From contig NZ_CP025612.1 of NCBI RefSeq assembly GCF_002868735.1, positions 992,001 to 1,056,000 of the forward strand: 64,000 nt of DNA, in the 5' to 3' direction. This DNA comes from Niveispirillum cyanobacteriorum (GTDB lineage: Bacteria > Pseudomonadota > Alphaproteobacteria > Azospirillales > Azospirillaceae). The notes below the pieces were generated by a model. That model did not search any database. It worked only from the letters and a program-made list of their open reading frames with translations, and was not told the origin of the DNA. Of this stretch, positions 7,234 to 16,504 are shown one piece after another. Position 1 is the first letter of the stretch, and every line of letters starts with the position of its first letter. A program made the translations under genes and the position numbers.

Positions 7234-10053
7234 TCAGAAACGGATCTTCGCACCCGCCGTGAAGTAGCGCCCCCTGGGATCATCGCCCAGTGCGAAGCCG
7301 TCACGCAACCCGGCGCGCGTGCCGTTGCCGGAGAAGCCGCCGATTGGCGGCGTGGCATCGAACACATTCTGGACATTGCCATAGATCTGCAGATTGCCGA
7401 AAGCAGTACTGGTATCCCAAGCCACATTGATACCCGTGGTGGCGAAGGCACCGATACGGTTCTTCACCCAGACTTGGCTGGGATCGCCACCCAGCTTCAT
7501 GGCATTACGCCAGCGCTGGGAAATATCGACCGTGACATTCTCCACCGGCTGGAACCGGAAGAAGGCAGAGAGGCGCACGGATGGCGTAGCCGCCAGGCCC
7601 AGCGGACCAAAGGCAACCCCGCCCTGATCCAACGTCGCCACGTTGGGCTGCCGGTAATAGACATGCGGCTGCCAGGCGGCCAGAACCCGGAACATCATCG
7701 GCCGATCGAGCAGCTCGGCCGAATAGTTCAGTTCCGTGTCGATGCCCCAGGTCTCGATCTCCGATAGGTTGATGTTCTTGGTCAGCCAACGGGTGACCGC
7801 GTTGGCAGCAGACCGGTCGGCGAAGCCATTGGGCCGTTCTTGGAGCAGGCAATAGGGTGAGGTGCCGCCACTGGCGTAGCAAGCCTGCTGGTATGCTGGA
7901 GTGGAACCGGCGATCTGCGTCACGGCATCGGAAATCCGGATCCGATAACCGTCCACCGCGATGTTCAGATCAGAACTGGGCTGCCAGACAATGCCGGCCG
8001 TTACGGTATTGCCGATCTCCGCCGTCAGGTCCGGATTGCCTTCATCCACCTGCGGCGTCGTCGGGCTGAGACCCGTCAGCAAGTCCGTCGGGCGCACAGG
8101 AATGATCGTGGTGGGAGAGAACAGGTCATAAAGGGTGGGTGCCCGGATATCGCGCGACCGCGTTCCACGCAAACGGACCTCATCCGTCACGTGCCAGTCA
8201 ATGCCCAGCTTCCAGGTCCAATAGGTGCCGCTGGTATTGTAATGGGTATAGCGTGCAGCACCATTGACGTTCAGTGATTTCGCCAGCACGCTGTCGACCA
8301 GAAGCGGTGCATCGAACTCCACCGCTGCCTCATACACGGTCTGGCTAACCCCGGCCGTTTCGCCGAACACGGATTCCGTCAATTGCGTACCGGCGGTACA
8401 GTTGAAGCGGATGCCGGTACAGTCCACCACATCGCTGGGTGCGGCACCGCTTTCGGAACTGAAGGAAACCTTGCGCCATTCTGCCGACAGGGCGGCATTG
8501 ACGGGGCCGGCCCAGGTATCAAACGGGCTTCCGCCCACCTGACCGGCAATGTCGTTCATCACCGTTTTGGAATGGTATGCGATCGTATCGGTGACATAGC
8601 CGATTGCCTCCGCCGCCGACGCATTGGGACCGAAAACATTCAACGGCACACACCCATTGGCCAAGGCAGGGTTGGTCAATGTGATATTGCAAACCGTCTG
8701 GCCATTGGCCGGATTGACGACAGCATCCAACGCCGACCACAGCTTCTGTCGGTTGATGACATTGTTCAAGTCGGTGTCCAGCACCGCTTCGCCATGGGTA
8801 TAGTCGATGGCCCAGTTGATACCCCCGGCCCTTCCATCGAAGCCGGTCGTAGCGATGATTTGTTCTGAATCCGAAACGGCCTGGATGCGCGGGACATCCG
8901 CCATGAACTTGCTGAAGCGGAAGGTTGGCTGATTGGCCGGGATCAAAGCCTGGATCTGGGGCGACAGGAAGGCATTGGTCCGGCTGATGGCAACGCCATT
9001 TAACTGGTTCGTTTCGGCATAGGAACTATTCGTCTTGAACGTCCCGGATAATTGCGCATAGGCATGGATATCGTCGGTGACGTCGTGATCCAGGCGGCCG
9101 AAAAGCTGATGACCTTCCAACTGCGCAATCAGACCGCTATCCCAATAGCCGCCATCGCCACCGATCTGGATGGCGGAAGTGCCGGTCGCTGTACCGGCAA
9201 CGAAGGGTGACAGAGCGCCGTTGGTCTTGAACACCTGCCCCGCCAGAGCACCCGTGGTGATCAAACCGCCAAAGGGAAAGTCCTTCTGCCGCAGGTTGGT
9301 CTGCAGGAAATAGGGGCTGGCCGCGGTGCCCGCCCCCGTGACACCGACCTGATTCAGCCAATCGCGGTCGGTCCGGTTATCGATCCCGCCCTCGTCGCGA
9401 TACTCATAGCTGAACTCGACATGGACTCTGTCGTTGATATCCGTGCCATAGGCCATGGCAGTGTTGAACTTTGTGGCGTCACCCTGCTCGGACACACCAT
9501 AGGAAACATCGGCGCGCAGCCCTTGGAGCTTGCGGTTGATGACATAGTTGACGACGCCGGTCATGGCATCGGAGCCATAGACTGCGGATACACCGCCGGT
9601 CACCACATCAACCCGTTCCACCAGCAATTGCGGGATGATATCGACATCCACCACACCATTGAACAGCGTCGGCGGTACGCGCTTGCCATCCATCAGTACC
9701 AGCGTACGGGTGGGGCCGATATTGCGCAGGTTCAACTGGTTGGCGGAACCATTGCCACCGGCGGCACTGCCGACCGTTGTCGGGTTGCTGGCCGACCCGC
9801 GTGAACCGGAGAAGACCGGCAGGCTGTTCAGCGCTTCTGCCAGGGTGGCACCGGGCTGCGTGGTCAGCAGATCGTCGGTACCGATCACCGTCACCGGCGA
9901 CGGGCTGTTGGCGCCATCCTTGATGACGCGGGAGCCGGTGACGATCACCTCTTCCAGGATCTCGGCTTGACCCGCCGCCGTCTGGGCCGCGACAGCGTGA
10001 GTGATAATGAGCGCGCTTGCGCCGGACAGTAGCGCAGAGGCCAGGAACCGCAT
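7234..10053 (-). CDS. TonB-dependent outer-membrane receptor (paralogue 1)
   Basis: 939 aa from the ATG at 10053, which has GGAGG at good distance; an ATG six bases upstream is too close to that site. A Sec signal ends near HAVAAQ. The plug domain begins with EEVIVTGSRVI and continues through LNLRNIGPTRTLVLMDGKRV and RVDVVTGGVSAVYGSDAMTG. The remainder is a 22-strand barrel ending RYFTAGAKIRF, with the C-terminal phenylalanine expected for BAM insertion. It is closely related to the receptors at 36.2-39.0 and 44.2-47.0 kb, sharing the VNPANGQTVCNITLTNP / CVPLNVFGP block. Imports an unknown large ligand across the outer membrane using TonB. Its 3' end abuts IS30 debris. Confidence 0.92.
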   Translation of the reverse strand: MRFLASALLSGASALIITHAVAAQTAAGQAEILEEVIVTGSRVIKDGANSPSPVTVIGTDDLLTTQPGATLAEALNSLPVFSGSRGSASNPTTVGSAAGGNGSANQLNLRNIGPTRTLVLMDGKRVPPTLFNGVVDVDIIPQLLVERVDVVTGGVSAVYGSDAMTGVVNYVINRKLQGLRADVSYGVSEQGDATKFNTAMAYGTDINDRVHVEFSYEYRDEGGIDNRTDRDWLNQVGVTGAGTAASPYFLQTNLRQKDFPFGGLITTGALAGQVFKTNGALSPFVAGTATGTSAIQIGGDGGYWDSGLIAQLEGHQLFGRLDHDVTDDIHAYAQLSGTFKTNSSYAETNQLNGVAISRTNAFLSPQIQALIPANQPTFRFSKFMADVPRIQAVSDSEQIIATTGFDGRAGGINWAIDYTHGEAVLDTDLNNVINRQKLWSALDAVVNPANGQTVCNITLTNPALANGCVPLNVFGPNASAAEAIGYVTDTIAYHSKTVMNDIAGQVGGSPFDTWAGPVNAALSAEWRKVSFSSESGAAPSDVVDCTGIRFNCTAGTQLTESVFGETAGVSQTVYEAAVEFDAPLLVDSVLAKSLNVNGAARYTHYNTSGTYWTWKLGIDWHVTDEVRLRGTRSRDIRAPTLYDLFSPTTIIPVRPTDLLTGLSPTTPQVDEGNPDLTAEIGNTVTAGIVWQPSSDLNIAVDGYRIRISDAVTQIAGSTPAYQQACYASGGTSPYCLLQERPNGFADRSAANAVTRWLTKNINLSEIETWGIDTELNYSAELLDRPMMFRVLAAWQPHVYYRQPNVATLDQGGVAFGPLGLAATPSVRLSAFFRFQPVENVTVDISQRWRNAMKLGGDPSQVWVKNRIGAFATTGINVAWDTSTAFGNLQIYGNVQNVFDATPPIGGFSGNGTRAGLRDGFALGDDPRGRYFTAGAKIRF

Positions 10054-10224
10054 CGACATCTCCTCCAGGATATTTGTTTATCCGCCAATCATCTGTCATC
10101 ATGCAGGGGCGGTTATGCGGATTTGGCCTTATTATTTACTCTGGCCGTTTCATCAGCAGTGAATTTATCTAATCCCAAATATCAATTTTGACTGATTGAT
10201 TTGGTCATACAGCTTATTGGTTTA

Positions 10225-10260
10225 GTGATAGCGGGGATGGGGCCCCATCCCCGCTATCAC
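10225..10260. repeat. 36-bp perfect palindrome upstream of TonB receptor 1
   Basis: GTGATAGCGGGGATGGGG (10225-10242) is followed immediately by its exact reverse complement, with no spacer. It lies about 170 bases upstream of the receptor start. There is no T-tract, so it does not look like a simple terminator. It could be a dimer-binding operator or a cruciform-forming element. Confidence 0.75.
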
Positions 10261-10308
10261 ATTATACCCGCGGCATGAAACTTTGACCTTTGGTCAATCT
10301 TTCTTGCC

Positions 10309-10379
10309 CCTCAATCGCCGGCGCCAGCATCCGCTGGCTTGGCTACGCCGCACGTGCGGCGCGGCAGCGGTCGACGCCG
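10309..10379. repeat. 71-bp dispersed GC-rich repeat, copy A
   Basis: Starts CCTCAATCGCCGGCGCC and contains GCTTGGCT and a GCCGCACGTGCGGC palindrome. A second copy of the same length lies at 53150-53220, in the same orientation, with small substitutions and compensating indels. Both lie between genes. This looks like a REP-type intergenic repeat. Confidence 0.65.
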
Positions 10380-10381
10380 TC

Positions 10382-10423
10382 CCAAGGGTCATAAATTATG
10401 GGGCCATAAATTATGACCCTTGG
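10382..10423 (-). terminator. strong hairpin after the MFS gene
   Basis: CCAAGGGTCATAAATTATG (10382-10400) pairs perfectly with CATAAATTATGACCCTTGG (10405-10423), giving a 19-bp stem with a 4-base loop. It ends three bases from the MFS stop codon on the minus strand, so it is best read as the transcript end of the receptor-MFS unit. It lacks a clear T-run. Confidence 0.6.
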
Positions 10424-10425
10424 AA

Positions 10426-11718
10426 TTACGTCAAATGTACCGGACCCTCGCCCGCAATCCGGGGCGCCCATTCAGCGCGCAGCAGGAAAACCACGGTCAG
10501 CGCGCCCAAGACCAGAAAGGCAAAGATCAGGGTCATGGGGGCGGCAAACGATCCGGTCGCGTGCAGCAGCCAACCCGTCATCAAGGGGGAGACAATGCCC
10601 GCAAGGGCAACCGCGACATTCTGAATACCTTTCACGCGCCCCACAATAGGTGCCGGGATCAGGGTCAGGCTGCACAGGGCGAGATTGTTAGCCGTCGTCA
10701 GGCCCAGGCCGGATAGGGAGGCCACATTCCAGAACAGCGCCTCCTCGACACTGTCGGCATGAGCGCCCAGCAGAACCGTACTGGCCATGGCGAAGCCCGC
10801 AACGACAAAGACCTTACGGATCAAAACTGTGCGCCCATAGCGCTTGATCAACTGGTCAGCGGCCCAACCCGACACCAGGGCCACAATGGCAATCCCCATG
10901 AAACTGAAGAAGGTGTAAAGCCCCATCTCCTTCAGCGACAGACCCCGCTGTTCAACAAGATATGCGGGCATCCAGGTCATGCAGAAGAAGGTAAAGTAAT
11001 TGTAACAGAAATAGACGACCAGCGTGCTCCAGATCAGGGGACTGGACAGAATGGATCGGAATGGAACATCGGGGGCCTTCTTCTGCTGTGACGGCGTTGC
11101 CGTCTCCGCCTTCCCGCCATCACGGGCCAGCAGCAGCCAGGGCACCAGCCATAGCAGACCGGTCAGGCCGGTGATGATGAACATCAGTTCCCAATTGAAC
11201 GTAACGATCAGCCAGGCCGCAAGCGGCGCCCCGATGGCTGGTCCGAATTTCGCACCCAGCATATAGAGTCCGACGGCTGTCCCGCTGTTTTCCGCCGTGA
11301 AATTCGTGCGGATCCATCGATAGGAAGCCGGGACCACCACCGCCTCCGCCGCACCGATGATCAGGCGCATCAGGATCAGCCCCCATAGTGCTGGCATCAA
11401 CCCGATCAAGGCGGAGGCCACGCACCAAACGGTGAAACAGATCGCATAAGGTTTCTTCACCCCGAACCGGTCCACCACCCAGCCCATCGGCACCTGAAAC
11501 AGGGCATAGGACCAGAAGAAGGCGGAATTGATCCAGCCGCGATCCACGTCGGAAAGCTGAAAATGCTGTTTGAACGGCTCTACGGTCAGAGCAGCCGAAA
11601 TGTTGATGCGGTCAACAAATGCAATCAAGGCGCCCATGGCCAGGAGGGCCAGAATTATCCACTGCCGTATCGGGAACGCCTCGCCCTTGCCGGGTGGGGT
11701 CCTCTTTGTATCTTCCAA
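10426..11718 (-). CDS. MFS transporter, anion:cation symporter (ACS) type
   Basis: About 430 aa with 12 membrane spans. FVDRINISAAL in TM1 and the GWVVDRFGVKKPY loop are typical of the ACS family that carries organic acids such as glucarate, hexuronates and phthalate. The frame opens at a TTG at 11799, but GGGAGAAG precedes a TTG at 11718, which puts the first membrane span about 20 residues in; no ATG is suitably placed. It follows TonB receptor 2 on the same strand and is followed by a hairpin, so the two are probably one unit handling one substrate. It is a paralogue of the MFS protein at 26.2-27.5 kb (MGALIAFVDR versus LGVLIAFVDR). Confidence 0.88.
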   Translation of the reverse strand: MEDTKRTPPGKGEAFPIRQWIILALLAMGALIAFVDRINISAALTVEPFKQHFQLSDVDRGWINSAFFWSYALFQVPMGWVVDRFGVKKPYAICFTVWCVASALIGLMPALWGLILMRLIIGAAEAVVVPASYRWIRTNFTAENSGTAVGLYMLGAKFGPAIGAPLAAWLIVTFNWELMFIITGLTGLLWLVPWLLLARDGGKAETATPSQQKKAPDVPFRSILSSPLIWSTLVVYFCYNYFTFFCMTWMPAYLVEQRGLSLKEMGLYTFFSFMGIAIVALVSGWAADQLIKRYGRTVLIRKVFVVAGFAMASTVLLGAHADSVEEALFWNVASLSGLGLTTANNLALCSLTLIPAPIVGRVKGIQNVAVALAGIVSPLMTGWLLHATGSFAAPMTLIFAFLVLGALTVVFLLRAEWAPRIAGEGPVHLT

Positions 11719-11806
11719 TTTTCTTCTCCCTGAACTGCGGTGTAATCCTCCCACGAACCGGCGGAACAGGTCATCAGTCCCGTCCCGCCATAACGTCAAG
11801 CAGTGA

Positions 11807-14089
11807 TCAGAAATCCGCGCCGATGGTCAGACCAAAGGTGCGCGGTGCGCCGGGCGTACCATTGTCGCCGGAATTGGTGGCGCCGATCTGTGCGAAATAG
11901 TGGGAGTTGGTCAGGTTCTGGGCCCAAAGCTTCACGAAATAGGATTTCGTGGGGTTGTGCCAAGTCACAGAACCACTGACCAAATCATAGCTGTCCTGGA
12001 CGACACGCTCGTCGGCGGTCCCGACATAGCCGTCATTGTAATAGTAATTGCCCGAGAAGGTGAAGGATCCGATCTCCGTCGGGATCTCAAGCGATCCGCC
12101 GAAATTGGCCGTGATCGCGGGCGTATTCTGCAACTTGTTGCCACTGGCATCACCGATGATCAGACAGTTGCCGCCAAGCTGCGTCCGGGGATTGCCGAAC
12201 GTACCGCGGCAGGTCTGACCGGTTGGAATGACGAAACTGGATGTCAGTGGATAGGGTACGGAGATGATGGCGTTGGTGAAATCCGTGTAGCGGGCATGGG
12301 TATAGCCCAGACCACCAAAGACACGGAAATTGTCGGTGACCTGTACGGTCAGGTCCGCATCCACGCCATAGGTCTCTGCCCCATCGGCATTGTAGATGCT
12401 GTTGGTACCGGAAATGACCTGCTGAACCTGCACATTCGTCTGATCATAGAAATAGGCGGCGACGTTCAGGCGGGCGATCCCATCGAACAGATCGGTCTTC
12501 AACCCCACCTCGTAGGCATCGACCACTTCCGGTTCCAAGACAATGATGGGGTTAGCCTGCGGAACGAAGGTGCCACTGCGGAAACCGCGATTATAGCTAA
12601 CATAGCCCATGACATCGGGCGTGAACTGGTGATCCAGCGCCAAGCGCCAAGTCACCTTGGAGAAGGTGCGGCTGTCCGATTGGAGGGCACCGCGCGTTGT
12701 GGTCCGCGTATTGCCGTTATACTCGACGCTGTAGGCCTCGAACGTCCGCTCATCATGGGTATAACGCAGACCGCCCGTAATCTTGGTATCGTCGCTGACT
12801 GCATAGGAAGTCTGCGCGAAACCGGAGATCGAGTTGAGGCGCACATCGGTCATCACATCGCTATAGCCATTGCCGCCGAAGGTCAGCAGGCCGGTGGTCC
12901 GTCCCGGCTCCTGCCCCGCCGAATTCCACATATAGAAGCCACCCAGCACCCAGGTCAGTGGACCATCATCTGTGGACAGCAGATCCAGTTCCTGGGTGAA
13001 TTGTTCATCAAAATTGTGATTGTCGATGCGAAGGCGGGCCAGCGCCGTGCCATCCGGATCGAACAGGGTACGCAGCTTTGTGTCGCGGTAGGCCGTGATG
13101 CTCTTCAGCTCCACACCACCGAAATCATGGTTGATGGTGATGCTGCCGCCCTTCTGGCGGGCCGTCAACAGCGGGTCCATATCGCTGTAAATGTCATTGG
13201 CGGGGTCGCCACCCGCGTTGATGATCAATTGCGGGATGTTCTGCCCCAGCGTATTGAGCCCGAAATTGCGGAACGCGGGTTCAGAGGCGTCGCGCCCCAT
13301 GAAATCGCCCGACAACAACACCGTCGTATCCTCGGTAGCCAGCCATTTCAGCTTGAGGCGTCCGGCCCAGGTATCGCCATCTTGCACATCATTGCCGGTT
13401 ACGACATTGGTGCCAAAGCCTTTATCACGCTTTTCGTACTGGCCCGACAGGCTGATGGCCAGCGTTTCGGTAATGCCGCCGGTCACGAAGGCGGCACCGC
13501 GCTTCGTGTCATAGTTGCCATATTCCAGGATGGCCTTGCCATGCGGGTCGAAGCCAGGCTCATAAGTGGTGACCTGGATAACGCCGCCAGTGGCGTTGCG
13601 GCCGAACAGCGTGCCTTGCGGACCTTTCAGTACGGCGACCTGGGCCGTGTCGAACAGCGACTGCAGCACGCCGAAGGCGGCACCGTGATAGACGCCATCG
13701 ACCACAACGGCTACCGGGTTCTCGATGCCCGGCCCCTGGCCGGAGGCGCCGATACCACGGATACGCGGTAAGCCGAAGCCGCCAACACCCGTGGTGATGT
13801 TGAGCGCCGGAACGACATTCTTCAGTTCCACTGTGCCCGAGGCCCCGGCATCACCCAGCATGTCGGTGCCGATGACACTGATGGCAATGGGGACTTCCTG
13901 CACATTCTCGGCGCGCTTCTGCGCCGTGACCACGATTTCCTCCAGCACACCGGGGGCAGCCTCTGCATTACTGCTGGTATCGGCCAGGGAAGGCGACACC
14001 CAGCCGGACGTCAGGCACGCACCGGCCAGCATCAGAAAACGGTATGACATGCGCGCGGCGACGCGGCGCCGACGATGCTGCGAATTCAT
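11807..14089 (-). CDS. TonB-dependent outer-membrane receptor (distinct subtype)
   Basis: 760 aa. GGGAGGAAAGTA precedes the ATG. The signal peptide is followed by the TonB-box/plug entry LEEIVVTAQKRAENVQEVP, typical of the short FecA/CirA-like receptors abundant in alphaproteobacteria. The plug continues GIENPVAVVVDGVYHGA and VLKGPQGTLFGRNATGGVI; the barrel ends TFGLTIGADF with terminal phenylalanine. It is not closely similar to the other three receptors of this window, which are about 190 residues longer. It is cotranscribed with the MFS carrier downstream, so outer- and inner-membrane transport of one compound is likely. Confidence 0.93.
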   Translation of the reverse strand: MNSQHRRRRVAARMSYRFLMLAGACLTSGWVSPSLADTSSNAEAAPGVLEEIVVTAQKRAENVQEVPIAISVIGTDMLGDAGASGTVELKNVVPALNITTGVGGFGLPRIRGIGASGQGPGIENPVAVVVDGVYHGAAFGVLQSLFDTAQVAVLKGPQGTLFGRNATGGVIQVTTYEPGFDPHGKAILEYGNYDTKRGAAFVTGGITETLAISLSGQYEKRDKGFGTNVVTGNDVQDGDTWAGRLKLKWLATEDTTVLLSGDFMGRDASEPAFRNFGLNTLGQNIPQLIINAGGDPANDIYSDMDPLLTARQKGGSITINHDFGGVELKSITAYRDTKLRTLFDPDGTALARLRIDNHNFDEQFTQELDLLSTDDGPLTWVLGGFYMWNSAGQEPGRTTGLLTFGGNGYSDVMTDVRLNSISGFAQTSYAVSDDTKITGGLRYTHDERTFEAYSVEYNGNTRTTTRGALQSDSRTFSKVTWRLALDHQFTPDVMGYVSYNRGFRSGTFVPQANPIIVLEPEVVDAYEVGLKTDLFDGIARLNVAAYFYDQTNVQVQQVISGTNSIYNADGAETYGVDADLTVQVTDNFRVFGGLGYTHARYTDFTNAIISVPYPLTSSFVIPTGQTCRGTFGNPRTQLGGNCLIIGDASGNKLQNTPAITANFGGSLEIPTEIGSFTFSGNYYYNDGYVGTADERVVQDSYDLVSGSVTWHNPTKSYFVKLWAQNLTNSHYFAQIGATNSGDNGTPGAPRTFGLTIGADF

Positions 14090-14283
14090 TACTTTCCTCC
14101 CGATTGTCTTTTCTTGAAGACTTCATGTTGGGCTGTGGAACCTTTGTCCCGCGCCGACCCTTGCTGATCGCTCCCATGAAGATGGTCTGTGGGAAATGCG
14201 GGCGACGGTGGTTGAAACCCGCCCCTTGCGACGTCTTGACCATAGCTGGCAGGCAGGCCAGCAAGGGTCATCAATCCATGTTC

Positions 14284-14299
14284 GGTATGATAAGTTTTA
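14284..14299 (-). promoter_or_regulatory. candidate shared operator motif upstream of TonB receptor 2
   Basis: In the direction of the receptor gene it reads TAAAACTTATCATACC, about 195 bases before the start codon. It resembles the AACTTATCACCCC motif seen ahead of several other transcription units in the window, and is one of its weaker copies. Confidence 0.35.
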
Positions 14300-14370
14300 G
14301 GACGGCGGGTGAACGGTTCGGGTACGCGAAAATCCCGGGAACCACGGTCCACAGACAGCCCGAAAGCAAA

Positions 14371-14401
14371 CCGCCCTCCCGATCGAATGCCGGGAGGGCG
14401 G
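14371..14401 (-). terminator. rho-independent terminator of the TolB-like gene
   Basis: CCGCCCTCCC (14371-14380) pairs with GGGAGGGCGG (14392-14401). On the minus strand the stem is followed by TTTGCTTTC. It lies 28 bases after the stop codon of the minus-strand TolB-like gene. Confidence 0.75.
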
Positions 14402-14412
14402 GGTGATAAGTT
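14400..14412 (-). promoter_or_regulatory. candidate shared operator motif
   Basis: On the minus strand the site reads AACTTATCACCCC, identical in its core to the site ahead of the aldehyde dehydrogenase operon at 32.37 kb. It sits between the TolB-like stop codon and its terminator, about 310 bases upstream of TonB receptor 2, so its role is less certain here. Confidence 0.35.
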
Positions 14413-14428
14413 CAGCGATGCCAGAACG

Positions 14429-16309
14429 TTAGCGTGGCTGTGGAACCGCGCCAGTGGGCAGGTAGAGCGGCATACTGTCCTCCCACTTGCTGTCCGTCAC
14501 GATCTTCTTATCCGTTCCATCGGCGTTCATCACATAGATTTGGCCATATTGCTGGAACGTATTGTCGTAGAGCGGGGCTTCGTCGCGGAAACCATGCTGC
14601 GAACCGCTCCATAGGATACGGCCATCATTGGACCAGACGGCGTGGCCATCGCTGGAACCGTGCGTGGTGGCACGGAACAGGTCGCTACCGTCGGGGCGGA
14701 TGGTGTAGATATCGAAATTACCGTCAGCCCCCTTGCGGGTAAAGACGATCCGCTTGCCGTCGGGCGACCAGCCGGGCAGGTTGTCATAACCTTCGGTCAA
14801 CACCCGGATCTGGCGCGTCTCCAGGTTCAGGATACGCAGGCCCTTTTCCTTCTCGCTCCACACGCGGAAAACAATCTCTTTGCCATCCGCAGAATAGCTG
14901 GGGAAGCCGGAATGGATGGAACCATCCGTCAGTTGCTCAGCGCCCGACCCATCGCGACGTACACGCCAGATAGCAGCCGTTTCCCGGTCACGCTGTGCGA
15001 ACCAATAACCCAGGCCGAAAGCAATCCATTCACCATCCGGCGACCAGCAGGGCTGGAACGCCCCAGCAAGGCCCTTGCGCACCCGGTCCGCATCCAGGCC
15101 GCGGTTGCGGCTGTCAAAGACCATGCGCTTTTCCGACCCGTCGGGCCGCATGATCAGAACCGCACTTTCGCCCAACTGCTTCTCCGTGAAGACGATCCAG
15201 CCGTCACGCGACATCAGGGGGAAGACGTCGACATGGCGGTATTCCCAATCCTTGTCCCAACTGTAAAGCGGCTTGAACAAGGGGCGGATTGGGTTGAAGC
15301 TAGTTTTTTCATAGAGGATGGACTTGCCATCGGGCGACCAATGGGGCGCACGCAGAAAGCGCTTGAGGCGCGGGCGGTCGGATGTATAGGCCAATCCCTC
15401 CTCCTGCGTACCCTTGATCAAGTAACCAATCTCGCTGTTCGACAGGAATTGTGGGGTCAGTTTCAGGCCGTTGCCCGTGGTATGCTCCACCCGGTCACCG
15501 GTAGCCACGTCAACAGAGACGATCTGGGAATGCACCTTTCCGGTATATTCCGGGCGCCGGGCACCCCAGGTATCCTCTGTCGTCATTTCATAGAATACGA
15601 CGCGCCGACCGTCGGGTGACCATTTTGGCGACCCCAGACAGAAGCCAAGCTTTGTTGCCACTTGGCGAAAGCCGCTACCATCGGCCTTAATCACATAAAT
15701 GCTCAATTCCTGGGTATGTTCCCAGCCGCGCCCATCATGATGACCCCGCCAGGGCGTGTCTCGGTCGCTGGAAAAGGCGATCCATTGCCCGTCCGGGGAC
15801 CAGGCTGGACGGAAATAGCAATCGGGCAATCCATCCTTGCCGCGCACCTCCTTGGTGCCGGTCAGTTGCCGGACCTTGCCGCTGGCAATATCCAGCACCC
15901 AAAGATTGGCGCGATAGCCATTGCGTGTGGATACGAACGCCAGCTTCGATCCGTCGGGCGACAGAACGCCGGCATCATCCACGGACGGGGTCACCACCAA
16001 GGGCCGAACGCCGGTGCCATCGGACTTGGCCACAAAGATATCCGACTGCCCATCGCCATTGCGTTCGGATGTAAAGACAACCAGATCGCCGAGCGGGCTG
16101 AACATCGGGTTGTAATCGTAGGCGGAATCCGCCAGGAATTTGCGTTCATTGCCACCATCAATATCGGCAATGAATAATTCGGAGACGGAAGGGGCGATGC
16201 GGTTCATCAGCATCACAGCTTTTTTGCCACCAGTAGCTGCCATTACCGCCGATGCCTGCGCAACGACCGTACCTGCCAGCATTCCTCCCAGGAAGTTTCT
16301 TCTATCCAT
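14429..16309 (-). CDS. TolB-like/PD40 beta-propeller protein, exported
   Basis: 626 aa. The N-terminus MDRRNFLGGMLAGTVVAQAS is a twin-arginine-type export signal. The rest consists of repeated propeller blades with the PD40 signature, for example SPLGDLVVFTSERNGDG, LSPDGSKLAFVSTRNGY, WSPDGQWIAFSSDRD and WSPDGKRIVFTRKGADG. No peptidase or other catalytic domain follows the propeller. Such proteins act in the periplasm as binding scaffolds or as orphan relatives of TolB and of the DPP4/S9 propellers. It has its own terminator and starts at a divergent regulatory region shared with the ThDP enzyme gene. Function unknown; involvement with the adjacent catabolic genes is inference. Confidence 0.85.
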   Translation of the reverse strand: MDRRNFLGGMLAGTVVAQASAVMAATGGKKAVMLMNRIAPSVSELFIADIDGGNERKFLADSAYDYNPMFSPLGDLVVFTSERNGDGQSDIFVAKSDGTGVRPLVVTPSVDDAGVLSPDGSKLAFVSTRNGYRANLWVLDIASGKVRQLTGTKEVRGKDGLPDCYFRPAWSPDGQWIAFSSDRDTPWRGHHDGRGWEHTQELSIYVIKADGSGFRQVATKLGFCLGSPKWSPDGRRVVFYEMTTEDTWGARRPEYTGKVHSQIVSVDVATGDRVEHTTGNGLKLTPQFLSNSEIGYLIKGTQEEGLAYTSDRPRLKRFLRAPHWSPDGKSILYEKTSFNPIRPLFKPLYSWDKDWEYRHVDVFPLMSRDGWIVFTEKQLGESAVLIMRPDGSEKRMVFDSRNRGLDADRVRKGLAGAFQPCWSPDGEWIAFGLGYWFAQRDRETAAIWRVRRDGSGAEQLTDGSIHSGFPSYSADGKEIVFRVWSEKEKGLRILNLETRQIRVLTEGYDNLPGWSPDGKRIVFTRKGADGNFDIYTIRPDGSDLFRATTHGSSDGHAVWSNDGRILWSGSQHGFRDEAPLYDNTFQQYGQIYVMNADGTDKKIVTDSKWEDSMPLYLPTGAVPQPR

Positions 16310-16395
16310 TATCCCGCTCCTGTTGCGACTGACGTCATAACTTGCAGAACCTCACCCTATCCAATGCGAGAACCGGCGTGTTCTGTATGTGCGTT

Positions 16396-16407
16396 CGGGG
16401 TGATTGA
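16396..16407 (-). promoter_or_regulatory. inverted operator half, TolB-like side
   Basis: CGGGGTGATTGA on the plus strand; read toward the TolB-like gene it is TCAATCACCCCG, about 90 bases upstream of that start. Its exact inverted partner is at 16493-16504, 85 bases away. Confidence 0.5.
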
Positions 16408-16492
16408 TTTTGAGCAGATGGGGAGGAGTGGAAGTCGGCGAAAGGAACCCGTCACGAGACGCAACCCAAAACCAATCCATTGAAGCACAGGT

Positions 16493-16504
16493 TCAATCAC
16501 CCCG
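16493..16504 (+). promoter_or_regulatory. inverted operator half, ThDP-enzyme side
   Basis: TCAATCACCCCG reads toward the ThDP-enzyme gene, about 125 bases before its start. With 16396-16407 it forms a perfect 12-bp inverted pair across the divergent promoter region, an arrangement compatible with one regulator controlling both directions. Confidence 0.5.

Noticed and set aside
11900-13771. 623-codon plus-strand open frame
   Set aside because: Antisense to TonB receptor 2; no recognisable motif and a composition expected from the opposite strand of a GC-rich gene.
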